Below, piece by piece: positions 1-5,831 of a stretch of DNA of 13,892 bases (the stretch's first letter is position 1; the number at the start of each line of letters is the position of its first letter). A program made the translations under genes and the position numbers. A model generated the notes under the pieces. The model was not told the origin of the DNA. It made no database searches and worked only from the letters and a program-made list of their open reading frames with translations. This DNA comes from DASUFH01 sp036274645 (GTDB lineage Bacteria > Acidobacteriota > Terriglobia > 20CM-2-55-15), in NCBI GenBank assembly GCA_036274645.1, contig DASUFH010000299.1:1-13892 (forward strand), read 5' to 3'.

Positions 1-216
1 TTTGCGCAGCAGGCGAGCGTCGGCCCGACCGAGGCCGTATTCGGGCAGCAGGGTGATGACATCGAAAAGCGCGCTCCCGACATCATCGTAGAGATATCGG
101 GAATACAGTTCCTTCTGACCGCTTCTGGAAAGCCCCGCCCGGACATCTCCAGCGAATTCCGCCAGCGATATGGGATCGCCAATGGGCTGAAAGACCTGTC
201 GTTCGAGAACACTCAT
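1..216 (-). CDS. egtD: L-histidine N-alpha-methyltransferase EgtD, N-terminal part (runs off left edge)
   Basis: The first 72 codons of a gene that continues beyond base 1. The start is ATG at 216-214. The translation contains KELYSRYLYDDVGSALFD (residues 35-52) followed by ITLLPEYGLGRADARLL, which is the characteristic N-terminal block of the EgtD family (leader, YLYD.VGS.LF, ITxLPEY, TRxE-like). Family knowledge: EgtD is a cytoplasmic SAM-dependent enzyme that trimethylates the alpha-amino group of histidine to give hercynine, the first step of ergothioneine synthesis. The upstream egtB remnant stops with TGA at 220-218, one base before this ATG, so the two are arranged for coupled translation. 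The SAM-binding part is outside the window, so integrity cannot be judged. Recognition is by motif only but the match is distinctive. Confidence 0.82.
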   Translation of the reverse strand, partial: MSVLERQVFQPIGDPISLAEFAGDVRAGLSRSGQKELYSRYLYDDVGSALFDVITLLPEYGLGRADARLLRK

Positions 217-217
217 A

Positions 218-544
218 TCAGTTTTCAACGCAACGGAATGACGCATAAATGTTGGGGTAAAAGGGTTGAAACCAGTTCCGGAAGGACCGCCGCAGCAGCA
301 GGGCCGCCGTACGCGGCGAACCGCCCTTCAGAACGTAATGCCCGTCATCAAAGAAGTTGGCGGAATAGCCGGCGTAGAAGGCGTGCGGCTCGAAACCCTC
401 GAACGGCGCAAACAGGGTGGACGTCCATTCCCATCCGTTGCCGACCAGGCCGGCCACACCGAAGGGACTGTCACCCGCCGGACGAGCGTTCACCGGACTC
501 GGATCCCACCGCGCAAAATCGAAGTTTCCATGGGCGTACGTCAT
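218..544 (-). pseudogene. egtB: EgtB-like sulfoxide synthase, C-terminal remnant
   Basis: An open frame of 108 codons from ATG 544-542 to TGA 220-218. It reads as the last third of a formylglycine-generating-enzyme (SUMF1/EgtB/PvdO) domain: HGNFDF, PFGVAGLVGNGWEWTSTLF, FFDDGHYVLKGGSPRTA, RRSFRNWFQPFYP and a terminal FRCV. Position next to egtD identifies it as EgtB, the iron enzyme that joins hercynine to a thiol substrate in ergothioneine synthesis. Full-length EgtB is about 400 residues, with an N-terminal DinB-type domain supplying the iron-binding histidines; that domain and the start of the FGE domain are absent. An in-frame TGA lies at 556-554, no ribosome site precedes the ATG, and none of the upstream sequence resembles EgtB. 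I infer a 5'-truncated, non-catalytic remnant. A separately acting small protein is possible but unlikely. Confidence 0.75.
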
Positions 545-615
545 TACAGTGGCTCAAAGCCCGGCCCGGGCTCGGGTATTCCCGCCGGCCCGAAAAAACT
601 TTTTTTCTCGCGCCG

Positions 616-647
616 GGGAATAGTCTCGCCTCTTGGTGGATTGTTAC
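616..647 (+). promoter_or_regulatory. Candidate ECF-type promoter of the sigma/anti-sigma pair at 667-1549
   Basis: GGGAATA at 616-622 is followed 21 bases later by TTAC at 644-647, 19 bases before the GTG start at 667. The same GGGAATA-N21-TTAC arrangement occurs on the minus strand ahead of the sigma gene starting at 5665. ECF factors commonly recognise a GGAA-type -35 element and often transcribe their own operon. The assignment is inferred from this recurrence; the spacing is a little longer than the textbook ECF spacing. Confidence 0.4.
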
Positions 648-666
648 GGTCGTGGGAGGTCAATTC

Positions 667-1374
667 GTGAACGACGAACAACTACTGATTCAAAGGCTGA
701 AGGCGCGGGACGAGGCCGCGTTCGTTGATCTGATCCATCGTCACTCGGGATATCTGCTTCGTCTCGCCGGCTTCTTTACGCCGAACGTGGCGGTGGCCGA
801 GGAGGTGGTCCAGGAAGCGTGGATGGCGGTCCTGACCGGCATCGACCGGTTTGAGGAGCGATCCTCCTTCAAGACCTGGATCTCCAGGATCGTCATGAAC
901 ATGGCGCGAACGCGGGGTGTGCGCGAAAGCCGCATGACCCCCTTCTCCGAGTTTGCCGAACGGGAAACGTCGCGCCCGGAATCCGCGGTGGATCCAGCGC
1001 TGTTTCAGCGCGCCGGCGCAGATTACCCGGATCACTGGTCCGTCGCGCCGCGTCCATGGAACACCGACCCGGAAACACAGTTGTTGGAGAGCGAAACCAT
1101 GGCTGTCCTCAATAGTGCCGTCGAACGCCTGCCTGAAGCGCAGCGGCTCGTCCTGACGATGCGTGATATTCATGGATGGACGGCGGAAGAGGTCTGTAAC
1201 ACCCTTGAGATTTCCGAGACTAATCAACGGGTGCTGCTCCATCGGGCGCGGTCAAAAGTACGTGCTATTCTGGAAAATCATTATTCGAATTCAGGAAGGA
1301 CGGATCGTGACGGAATTGACCTGCAAGGAATTGACCGAACTGATCACCGACTATCTCGAAGGGCGCTTGCCTGA
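667..1374 (+). CDS. ECF-type sigma-70 family RNA polymerase sigma factor
   Basis: A 235-residue sigma factor with region 2 at about residues 4-92 (DEAAFVDLIHRHSGYLLRLA, then AEEVVQEAW and FKTWISRIVMNMAR) and region 4 at about 145-205 (LPEAQRLVLTMRDIHGWTAE and the recognition-helix part LLHRARSKVRAILE). It directs core RNA polymerase to a dedicated promoter set. The GTG start at 667 is chosen because GGGAGGT lies about 7 bases upstream and the domain begins directly after it; the open frame extends back to 238 but that part has no sigma homology. A linker of about 50 residues between regions 2 and 4 is longer than usual. The 3' end overlaps the anti-sigma gene by 68 bases, indicating coupled expression. 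The cognate regulator is the zinc-finger protein downstream. Confidence 0.9.
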   Translation: MNDEQLLIQRLKARDEAAFVDLIHRHSGYLLRLAGFFTPNVAVAEEVVQEAWMAVLTGIDRFEERSSFKTWISRIVMNMARTRGVRESRMTPFSEFAERETSRPESAVDPALFQRAGADYPDHWSVAPRPWNTDPETQLLESETMAVLNSAVERLPEAQRLVLTMRDIHGWTAEEVCNTLEISETNQRVLLHRARSKVRAILENHYSNSGRTDRDGIDLQGIDRTDHRLSRRALA

Positions 1375-1549
1375 GCCCGATCGCCTCCGATTCGAACAGC
1401 ACCTGGCCATCTGCGACGCCTGCGTCACCTATGTTGAACAAATGCGCGCCACTCGAAAGGCCCTGGGCGCCGTCCCCCAGCCCAAAATTCCTGGTTCCAT
1501 GGAGTCGGAACTGCTTGCAACCTTCCGCCGCTGGAAAGAATCCCGTTAG
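1307..1549 (+). CDS. Small zinc-finger anti-sigma factor (zf-HC2)
   Basis: An 80-residue protein starting at GTG 1307, with AGGAAGGA (1293-1300) as ribosome site. It has the zinc anti-sigma signature: Cys6, then 25 residues, then His32-x3-Cys36-x2-Cys39 (QHLAICDAC). Proteins of this family bind region 2/4 of the partner sigma factor and release it on a signal, often thiol oxidation or metal loss. No transmembrane segment follows the finger, so this is a soluble, cytoplasmic type. It overlaps the 3' end of the sigma gene by 68 bases, which makes that sigma factor its probable target. The signal is unknown. Confidence 0.85.
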   Translation: MTELTCKELTELITDYLEGRLPEPDRLRFEQHLAICDACVTYVEQMRATRKALGAVPQPKIPGSMESELLATFRRWKESR

Positions 1550-1561
1550 CCGGAAAAAATG

Positions 1562-1585
1562 GCGCGCTGCGTCCGAACAGCGCGC
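1562..1585 (+). terminator. Stem-loop after the sigma/anti-sigma pair
   Basis: A perfect 8-bp stem (GCGCGCTG / CAGCGCGC) with an 8-base loop begins 12 bases after the anti-sigma stop codon. There is no clear T tract after it, so it is a weak intrinsic terminator at best; the position is what supports the call. Confidence 0.4.
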
Positions 1586-1613
1586 ATCGTCCTGCCCCTT
1601 CGCGGCTCTCCTC

Positions 1614-1621
1614 CTTTGCAG
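1614..1621. repeat. Target-site duplication, left copy (CTTTGCAG)
   Basis: CTTTGCAG here recurs exactly at 3161-3168, immediately outside the two ends of the insertion sequence. Eight bases is the duplication length typical of the IS1595 family. Because the element ends in GG, a boundary shift of one base either way is possible. Confidence 0.75.
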
Positions 1622-1645
1622 GGTAATAATATACTTATCAACTCA
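1622..1645 (+). repeat. IS left terminal inverted repeat
   Basis: 24-bp end beginning GGTAATAATATAC; pairs with 3137-3160 at 21 of 24 positions. The three mismatches fall at positions 14, 16 and 17. Confidence 0.8.
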
Positions 1646-1690
1646 TCGAATCGACGGTAGGGTGGGGCCGACGTGACAGGTCAAAGCAGC

Positions 1691-1939
1691 CTAGATGTTT
1701 CTGCGATGGATAACAAAAAGGGAGAAGAGCAAGGCTCCCAATAATATGAATATGGCGACGTCGCTATTGGATAGAACATGCGTCCCGTACTCCACTGTGA
1801 CTTCTGGGTAAATAGATACAGCGCCGGACGGGAGTATCCAATCGCGAACTACAGGATTGAGGGTCATGGCGAATGTGGAAAGACTGGCAACCGCTACAAC
1901 TAGCAGCCTGAACGGCCGTCGTGTATCAGCAACGATCAT
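1691..1939 (-). CDS. Small two-helix membrane protein, IS passenger
   Basis: 82 residues with two predicted membrane segments: about 11-28 (LLVVAVASLSTFAMTL) and 61-77 (VAIFILLGALLFSLFVI). A polar stretch of some 30 residues lies between them and HRRNI ends the protein, compatible with a hairpin whose positive ends lie in the cytoplasm. ATG 1939 overlaps the TGA of the preceding 48-codon ORF as ATGA, so translation is probably coupled. It is the last gene of the chain inside the insertion sequence. I do not recognise the family and assign no function. Confidence 0.6.
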   Translation of the reverse strand: MIVADTRRPFRLLVVAVASLSTFAMTLNPVVRDWILPSGAVSIYPEVTVEYGTHVLSNSDVAIFILLGALLFSLFVIHRRNI

Positions 1940-2082
1940 GAGCTTTTTGAGGCGCGGACAAAGATTCTTCGGGCGACCAAAAGTATTGTGAGGCCAATTG
2001 CCGCTGCTATCGGCCAGATAGGGTCTCCATAGTAGAGATTCTCCCGAAAAAGTGTCAAAATGCGTTCGGCTTCCGTAATCAT
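1936..2082 (-). CDS. 48-residue single-helix membrane protein, IS passenger
   Basis: A very short ORF. ATG 2082-2080 shares its A with the TAA of the gene before it (TAATG), and its TGA at 1938-1936 overlaps the ATG of the 82-residue gene (ATGA). The region upstream, GGGAGAATGGAG, offers a good ribosome site. The product begins MITEAERILTLFRENLYYGD, then has one hydrophobic segment, residues 22-38 (WPIAAAIGLTILLVA), followed by basic residues. The overlaps on both sides and the Shine-Dalgarno-like sequence argue that it is real despite its length. Function unknown; a partner of the following two-helix protein is a reasonable guess. Confidence 0.55.
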   Translation of the reverse strand: MITEAERILTLFRENLYYGDPIWPIAAAIGLTILLVARRIFVRASKSS

Positions 2083-2279
2083 TACTGCTCCATTCTCCCT
2101 GCTTTCGCTCTCTTCACGGCCACCCGCTTCATCCGCTCTTTCTCTTTTGCCACCGCTTCAGGCGGGACCGAAAGGATCATCTTCACGGCGTTGCTGAATC
2201 GCTCCGCATCGGTCTTCCCTGGTACTGGCGGTGCTGGTTTTGGCTTCATGTGAGGTTTATACCATGCATTGAACGTCAT
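2082..2279 (-). CDS. Small basic protein, IS passenger, unknown function
   Basis: 65 residues, strongly basic towards the C-terminus, with a conserved-looking core TDAERFSNAVKMILSVPPEA and a Lys/Arg-rich tail KERMKRVAVKRAKAGR. Small proteins of this type (ERF..A...I.SVP....) occur beside transposases and toxin-antitoxin-like loci, but I cannot name a family. ATG 2279 overlaps the TGA of the out-of-frame transposase tail as ATGA; an internal ATG at codon 11 (before KPKPAPP) is an alternative start. It overlaps the next ORF by one base. The coupling suggests one mRNA from the transposase promoter. Confidence 0.55.
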   Translation of the reverse strand: MTFNAWYKPHMKPKPAPPVPGKTDAERFSNAVKMILSVPPEAVAKEKERMKRVAVKRAKAGRMEQ

Positions 2280-2379
2280 GGTCTCGGTTCCGGCTCAATC
2301 AACTCCTCTTTTCGTTCCGCTGCTTGTTTTTCTTGGGCTAGTCGCGCCTCTTCCGCCTGCTTTTGTTTGCTGGCTTCTT

Positions 2380-3111
2380 TTAGAACTCGGCATGGCGCAC
2401 AAACTCATGATTGAACCCTTCGGAACCGAGGCCGACATATGCGCCATGTTCGTCGGTGTAGACGTTCGTTTGCGGCTCAACGGATTCCCGTATGATCTTG
2501 CGCGCTTCAGGCTGGCTCCAGACGTTCGGCATGACGCGAGCGCGAACCTTGGACTTGCCTTCTTTGCCACGGTCCAGAAGGCCAAACACGGCGGTCTTTC
2601 CGGCATATCCAGTGCGGCCCTGAATCTTGCGCGCCTTTACGTCCTTGTGCATGTTTCGCGCAAGTCCGCCGATGTAGGTCTCATCCGCCTCCACGGCGGA
2701 GCCTTCACCGCCCATCTTGTCTTCAGATGTTTCCAGGTGGAGCGCGAACCGGATGCGATGATCCATGAACCACGCGGTCTTTTGCGTGACGCCAATGGCG
2801 CGGTGGATCTCATACGATGAAACACCGTTCTTGCAGTTCACTACCATCCACATTGCCAGAAGCCACTTATCCAGAGAGATCGGAGAGTCTTCAAAGATCG
2901 TTCCGGTCTTGAACGTGAACTGGCGAAGCGGATGATCCTTTCCGCACTGAAAGCGGTTGTACTTCTCTTGAAACTTTACCGCGTCACTGCCGCAGCGCGG
3001 ACAGTGAACCTTGCCGTCGGCCCAACGCCTAACGATGAGATATTCACGAACGTTTGCAGGATCGGCGAAGTATTTGATCGCGCCTTGAAGTGTTTTAGGT
3101 TCGTGTGCCAT
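2380..3111 (-). pseudogene. IS1595/ISXO2-family transposase, C-terminally truncated
   Basis: 243 residues from ATG 3111. Order of parts: an N-terminal zinc ribbon (Cys37-x2-Cys40, then Cys56/His60), a helix-turn-helix-like stretch with SSYEIHRAIGVTQKTAWFM (98-116), and the start of the DDE domain with AVEADETYIGG (Asp143) and VYTDEHGAY (Asp220). Related transposases continue after a HEFVRHAE-like motif with an HTNGIExFW block that holds the third catalytic residue, then more helices, reaching about 300 residues or more. Here the frame ends two codons after RHAE. A Lys/Glu/Ala-rich coding-like tail (about 34 codons, starting LKEASKQKQAEEARLAQEK) follows in another frame and ends at 2276. I infer a deletion plus frameshift that removed the third catalytic residue, so the protein is probably inactive. 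Confidence 0.8.
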
Positions 3112-3136
3112 GACCGGAATTGTGCCCGATCATGCC

Positions 3137-3160
3137 TGAGTTGTCACGTATATTATTACC
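3137..3160 (-). repeat. IS right terminal inverted repeat
   Basis: Reverse complement begins GGTAATAATATAC and matches the left end 1622-1645 at 21 of 24 positions. It lies 25 bases upstream of the transposase start, so the promoter of the element must sit in or overlap this end. Confidence 0.8.
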
Positions 3161-3168
3161 CTTTGCAG
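3161..3168. repeat. Target-site duplication, right copy (CTTTGCAG)
   Basis: Exact copy of 1614-1621, directly outside the right IS end. Confidence 0.75.
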
Positions 3169-3186
3169 GGCATCACCACACCTGTC

Positions 3187-3318
3187 CCCCGTCTGCTTGT
3201 AGGGGCGGTCTATGACGTCTATGACCGCCCGACGTTCCGGAGTGGAGCCCCTTGGTTTCACAAGAAATTCACTCCGAAACATTGGGCGGTCATAGACCGC
3301 CCCTACAAGCAGACGGGG
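3187..3318. repeat. Long palindromic intergenic repeat unit
   Basis: Bases 3187-3216 and 3289-3318 form a perfect 30-bp inverted repeat (core CTTGTAGGGGCGGTCTATGAC). The symmetry continues inwards: 3226-3245 and 3269-3288 match at 17 of 20 positions. The left arm carries the 9-mer GTCTATGAC twice in tandem (3208-3225), the right arm only once. It lies in the gap between the IS and the 3' end of the aquaporin gene, and no convincing gene overlaps it. The reading frames across it (…DRPYKQTG…) are the translated repeat rather than protein. It resembles the dispersed palindromic units common in some Acidobacteriota and may act as transcription stop for the aquaporin operon. Confidence 0.75.
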
Positions 3319-3384
3319 ACCCAACTGCTTCCGTTGTTGCAAAGCCCTAGTTTCAGTGAAGTTTCCCGGGAAACCGCGCCTGGC

Positions 3385-4203
3385 TCACCGCGGATAGTTG
3401 CAGCGGAAAACGCATCGCTCGGAATTCTCATGATGGAGTTTGGCGCACAATACGCGCTGCAAGCCCGTCTGCCTCACGTAAAGTTCGGCGGCCAGGAGCA
3501 TTCCAAACGGAGGGCCGATGAAGTAGATCCAGACGGCAGTCCAGCGGCCCGCCGACAGGGCCGATGCCAGGGATCGCGCCGGATTCATGCTCATTCCGGA
3601 AATGGGCGCCTCAATACTGATGTACAGCATGACCAGCGCGCCAGCGCAGATTCCGGTATACCGGTTGAACTTTGGAGTGTTGGCTACACGCAGAATGACC
3701 GACATCAGCAGAAACGTGATTACGGCTTCGGCAATCAATGCCCAGAAAACGCCATAGGTCCCGGGCATGGTCACCACGAAGTTGACGTCGGGATGGGAAA
3801 GCCAGTTTCCCAACACCATCGCGGATAGCAGGACACCAGCCGCAGCCCCGAGAAACTGCGCGGCCATATACAGCGCCGCGTCAGCAGGGAAGATCTTACC
3901 CAGACGGAAGAATGTCAGCGTGGTGGCCGGATTCATGTGCGCGCCGGAGCGCTTCCCGAACCGGGAGTAGATCAGGGCGACAGCCGTCGCCCCCATGGCC
4001 ACCCCCATCAAGACCCGCCGGATGTTCGGATCCGCGATGAGTCGTACAGCCGGCGAGCCCGGATGACCGAGTAGCGTCCCGAAAACGCAGGCGGAGATCA
4101 TGAAGACGCCCAGACAACCGCCCTCGATAAGGTATTCAGGCCAGTGCGCAACCAGCGTCCCGCGCCAGGCGGGAACCGTCATCTGATTGGCCATCGTCGA
4201 CAT
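3385..4203 (-). CDS. Aquaporin / MIP-family channel
   Basis: 272 residues with six hydrophobic segments and the two half-helix motifs of the MIP family: HMNPATT (Asn91) and SMNPARS (Asn207, with Arg210 of the selectivity filter). It is an inner-membrane channel for water or small neutral solutes. By offset from the second NPA box the filter positions held by His and Thr in AqpZ appear to be Ile195 and Met204, so an orthodox water channel is not assured. The C-terminal tail is Cys/His-rich (Cys253, HH257-258, Cys264, Cys268), unusual for aquaporins. ATG 4203 is 11 bases after the anti-sigma stop codon, so it belongs to the ECF operon and its expression is probably controlled by that sigma factor. 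No clear ribosome site precedes the start; Met4 is an alternative. Confidence 0.85.
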   Translation of the reverse strand: MSTMANQMTVPAWRGTLVAHWPEYLIEGGCLGVFMISACVFGTLLGHPGSPAVRLIADPNIRRVLMGVAMGATAVALIYSRFGKRSGAHMNPATTLTFFRLGKIFPADAALYMAAQFLGAAAGVLLSAMVLGNWLSHPDVNFVVTMPGTYGVFWALIAEAVITFLLMSVILRVANTPKFNRYTGICAGALVMLYISIEAPISGMSMNPARSLASALSAGRWTAVWIYFIGPPFGMLLAAELYVRQTGLQRVLCAKLHHENSERCVFRCNYPR

Positions 4204-4214
4204 GGACTCTGCCG

Positions 4215-5114
4215 CTAGAGTTCCAGCCTGGCCAGATGCTCGCGCACGGCGGGCGCGAGGGTTTCGGCCACGCGCAGATTGTCGGCGCGTTCGAGGTTCG
4301 ACACGACGTAGGCCAGGAAATGTTCGGTCTCAAATCCGGCGATCTCCAACTGGCCCTCATGGGTCGCGTAGACGGGAACATCCGCGGCGTTGAGCACGGC
4401 GACGGCTTCCTCCCTGGAGAACGACTCCCCTTCCCGTTCTTTCCGTGTGACGACGAGCGACAGCAGCGTATCGCTCTGCCCTTTCAGAATGACGTGGATG
4501 TACTCGCGGTGGTTCGCCCGGCAGCGATGGCCCTGGGAAATACTGAATTCCTTGCCCACCCTGGACTCGACAATCGGCACGAGATCGATGAACTCCGGGC
4601 CCAGAGCGGACGGGCCGGTTTCCGCCTTCATCTGGTCGAACGAAAGGAGCTTCTGCCACTGCTTGTAGATGATCGAGCAGTGCACGTGATCGATCAATCC
4701 AACGCGCAACAGCTCCTGAACTCGATCAGAAACGGTTTGGATCGCGACATTCCCAAACGGCCAGACACCCCAGCGGATGGCCGTGGACCATCCCATGATG
4801 GCAAAGAGCGCGACAGCCGCCGCCGCCATCATCCAACGCGCGGTGTCACCAGAAAAAAAACTGCGGTTCTCCTTCTGCAGCCGGGTTCGCACGGCGGCGA
4901 CGAGTTCGGGCGGCGCCTCCTCGCGGCCAACGGCGTCTTTCACGAGCCGCTTCATTTCGGCGCGGGCTTCCAGTATCCGGGAGCATTCGGGGCACGAGTT
5001 CAGGTGATGCAGCACGTCCTGGTTGGTTTCGATCAGCAGCTCGTTGTCGAGATATGCGTCGAAATACCGGCGATACCGCTCACACGACCGATCGTTAAAG
5101 TTCACGACGTTCAT
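4215..5114 (-). CDS. Membrane-anchored zinc-finger anti-sigma factor
   Basis: 299 residues from ATG 5114, preceded by AGGAGGG; a GTG one codon earlier is the alternative. Residues 1-60 hold the zinc anti-sigma domain with Cys11-x25-His37-x3-Cys41-x2-Cys44 (HHLNSCPEC). One membrane helix follows at about 94-112 (MMAAAAVALFAIMGWS). The distal domain (120-299) should lie in the periplasm; it has His145-Cys146, His196, Cys198, His202 and His207, a set that could bind metal or respond to redox change. In this family the extracytoplasmic domain senses a signal and the cytoplasmic finger holds the sigma factor. The ATG overlaps the sigma stop (TGATG), so the two are translationally coupled, and the sigma gene upstream is the expected target. 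Confidence 0.87.
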   Translation of the reverse strand: MNVVNFNDRSCERYRRYFDAYLDNELLIETNQDVLHHLNSCPECSRILEARAEMKRLVKDAVGREEAPPELVAAVRTRLQKENRSFFSGDTARWMMAAAAVALFAIMGWSTAIRWGVWPFGNVAIQTVSDRVQELLRVGLIDHVHCSIIYKQWQKLLSFDQMKAETGPSALGPEFIDLVPIVESRVGKEFSISQGHRCRANHREYIHVILKGQSDTLLSLVVTRKEREGESFSREEAVAVLNAADVPVYATHEGQLEIAGFETEHFLAYVVSNLERADNLRVAETLAPAVREHLARLEL

Positions 5115-5665
5115 CACGCGCCCTCCTCCAGCTTCCTGCCGATTCCCGCGGCGCTGGCATAGTCCGCCAGCTTCACGCGCAGTTGCTTCCGGCCGCGGCT
5201 CAGCCGCGACATGACCGTTCCCACGGGAATCCCCAGCATGTCGGCGATCTCCTTATAGGCAAACTCCTGAACGTCCGCCAGCAAAACAATCTCGCGAAAC
5301 TCTCTCGGTATTTCGTCCAGGGCCGCCAGCACATCCTCATCCTGAATGGATTCCGGTATGGGTGGCTCAAAGGTCAGCGTCTCTTCGAAAGACTGCTCCC
5401 CGGCCGGAACGACCTTCGACGTAAACCATCGACGACGGTAGTGCCGAACCTCATTAATAAGAATCTTAAAGAGCCACGCCCGACAATTGGTTCCCGGCTC
5501 GAACCGGTCGAACGCCTTCCAGGCGTTCAGATAAGCCTCCTGCACCAGATCGTGGGCCTCGGTGCGATCCCGCACCAGGTGAACCGCCGTCCGATACAGA
5601 TCGTTGAGATGCGGCAGGGCAACGGCTTCAAAATCGCTGTACTCTGCCTTTTTTCTGAAGAACAC
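5114..5665 (-). CDS. ECF sigma factor
   Basis: 183 residues, the normal ECF size. Region 2 covers about 10-82 (FEAVALPHLNDLYRTAVHLV, AHDLVQEAYLNAWKAFDRF, NCRAWLFKILINEVRHYRRR), region 4 about 112-165 (ALDEIPREFREIVLLADVQE, YKEIADMLGIPVGTVMSRLS, RGRKQLR). It starts at GTG 5665 with GAGGTGAT upstream. It is the first gene of an operon with an anti-sigma factor and an aquaporin. A candidate autoregulatory promoter lies at 5732-5701. Confidence 0.93.
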   Translation of the reverse strand: MFFRKKAEYSDFEAVALPHLNDLYRTAVHLVRDRTEAHDLVQEAYLNAWKAFDRFEPGTNCRAWLFKILINEVRHYRRRWFTSKVVPAGEQSFEETLTFEPPIPESIQDEDVLAALDEIPREFREIVLLADVQEFAYKEIADMLGIPVGTVMSRLSRGRKQLRVKLADYASAAGIGRKLEEGA

Positions 5666-5700
5666 CCGTCATCACCTCAACGAGAAACCCGCGTCCACGG

Positions 5701-5732
5701 GTAAAAAGCCCCGGAAGAGCCTGTTTATTCCC
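5701..5732 (-). promoter_or_regulatory. Candidate ECF-type promoter of the sigma/anti-sigma/aquaporin operon
   Basis: Reading the minus strand, GGGAATA (5732-5726), 21 bases, then TTAC (5704-5701), 35 bases before the GTG start. The same words at the same spacing precede the sigma gene at 667. A poly-A/T run lies a few bases upstream in both cases (5743-5749 here, 595-606 there). Function is inferred. Confidence 0.4.
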
Positions 5733-5831
5733 GGAAATCCAACTTTTTTGTGTACAGCGCAAGTGTAATGACTGGAGCGGTTACGAGACTAAGCCCCGTT
5801 GGTGGATTACAGGAAAGGGCGTGAACCGCAA

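Larger units (their letters stand above)
1622..3160 (-). mobile_element. IS1595-like insertion sequence with passenger genes, 1539 bp
   Basis: Both ends are visible. The left end (1622-1645) and the reverse complement of the right end (3137-3160) match at 21 of 24 positions, sharing GGTAATAATATAC and CAACTCA. The exact 8-base direct repeat CTTTGCAG flanks the element. Inside, all on the minus strand, are an ISXO2/IS1595-type transposase (truncated) and three small ORFs chained by 1- to 4-base overlaps. IS1595 elements are known to create 8-bp duplications and sometimes carry passenger genes. Intact ends and a perfect duplication suggest a fairly recent insertion. The shortened transposase suggests that this copy would need an intact relative elsewhere to move. 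Confidence 0.85.

Noticed and set aside
577..583. A third GGGAATA, on the minus strand upstream of the egtB remnant
   Set aside because: No TTAC at the matching distance and the neighbouring bases are GC-rich, so it does not fit the shared promoter pattern.
238..666. N-terminal extension of the first sigma factor frame, 143 codons
   Set aside because: It is rich in Arg/Pro/Ser, has no sigma homology, lies opposite the egtB remnant, and a proper ribosome site precedes GTG 667.
2269..2820. 183-codon open frame on the plus strand inside the IS
   Set aside because: Antisense to the transposase; nothing recognisable, and all other IS genes run on the minus strand.
3187..3318. Possible CRISPR or tRNA-like structure
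   Set aside because: Only two inverted arms and one tandem 9-mer, no spaced direct repeats and no cloverleaf; it is a palindromic intergenic unit.
3130..3342. 70-codon minus-strand frame with GAVYDRP and DRPYKQTG motifs
   Set aside because: It is the translation of the palindromic repeat and reads through the IS end; the repeated peptide comes from DNA symmetry.
4236..5162. 308-codon open frame on the plus strand
   Set aside because: Antisense to the anti-sigma gene, whose zinc finger and membrane helix are unmistakable.
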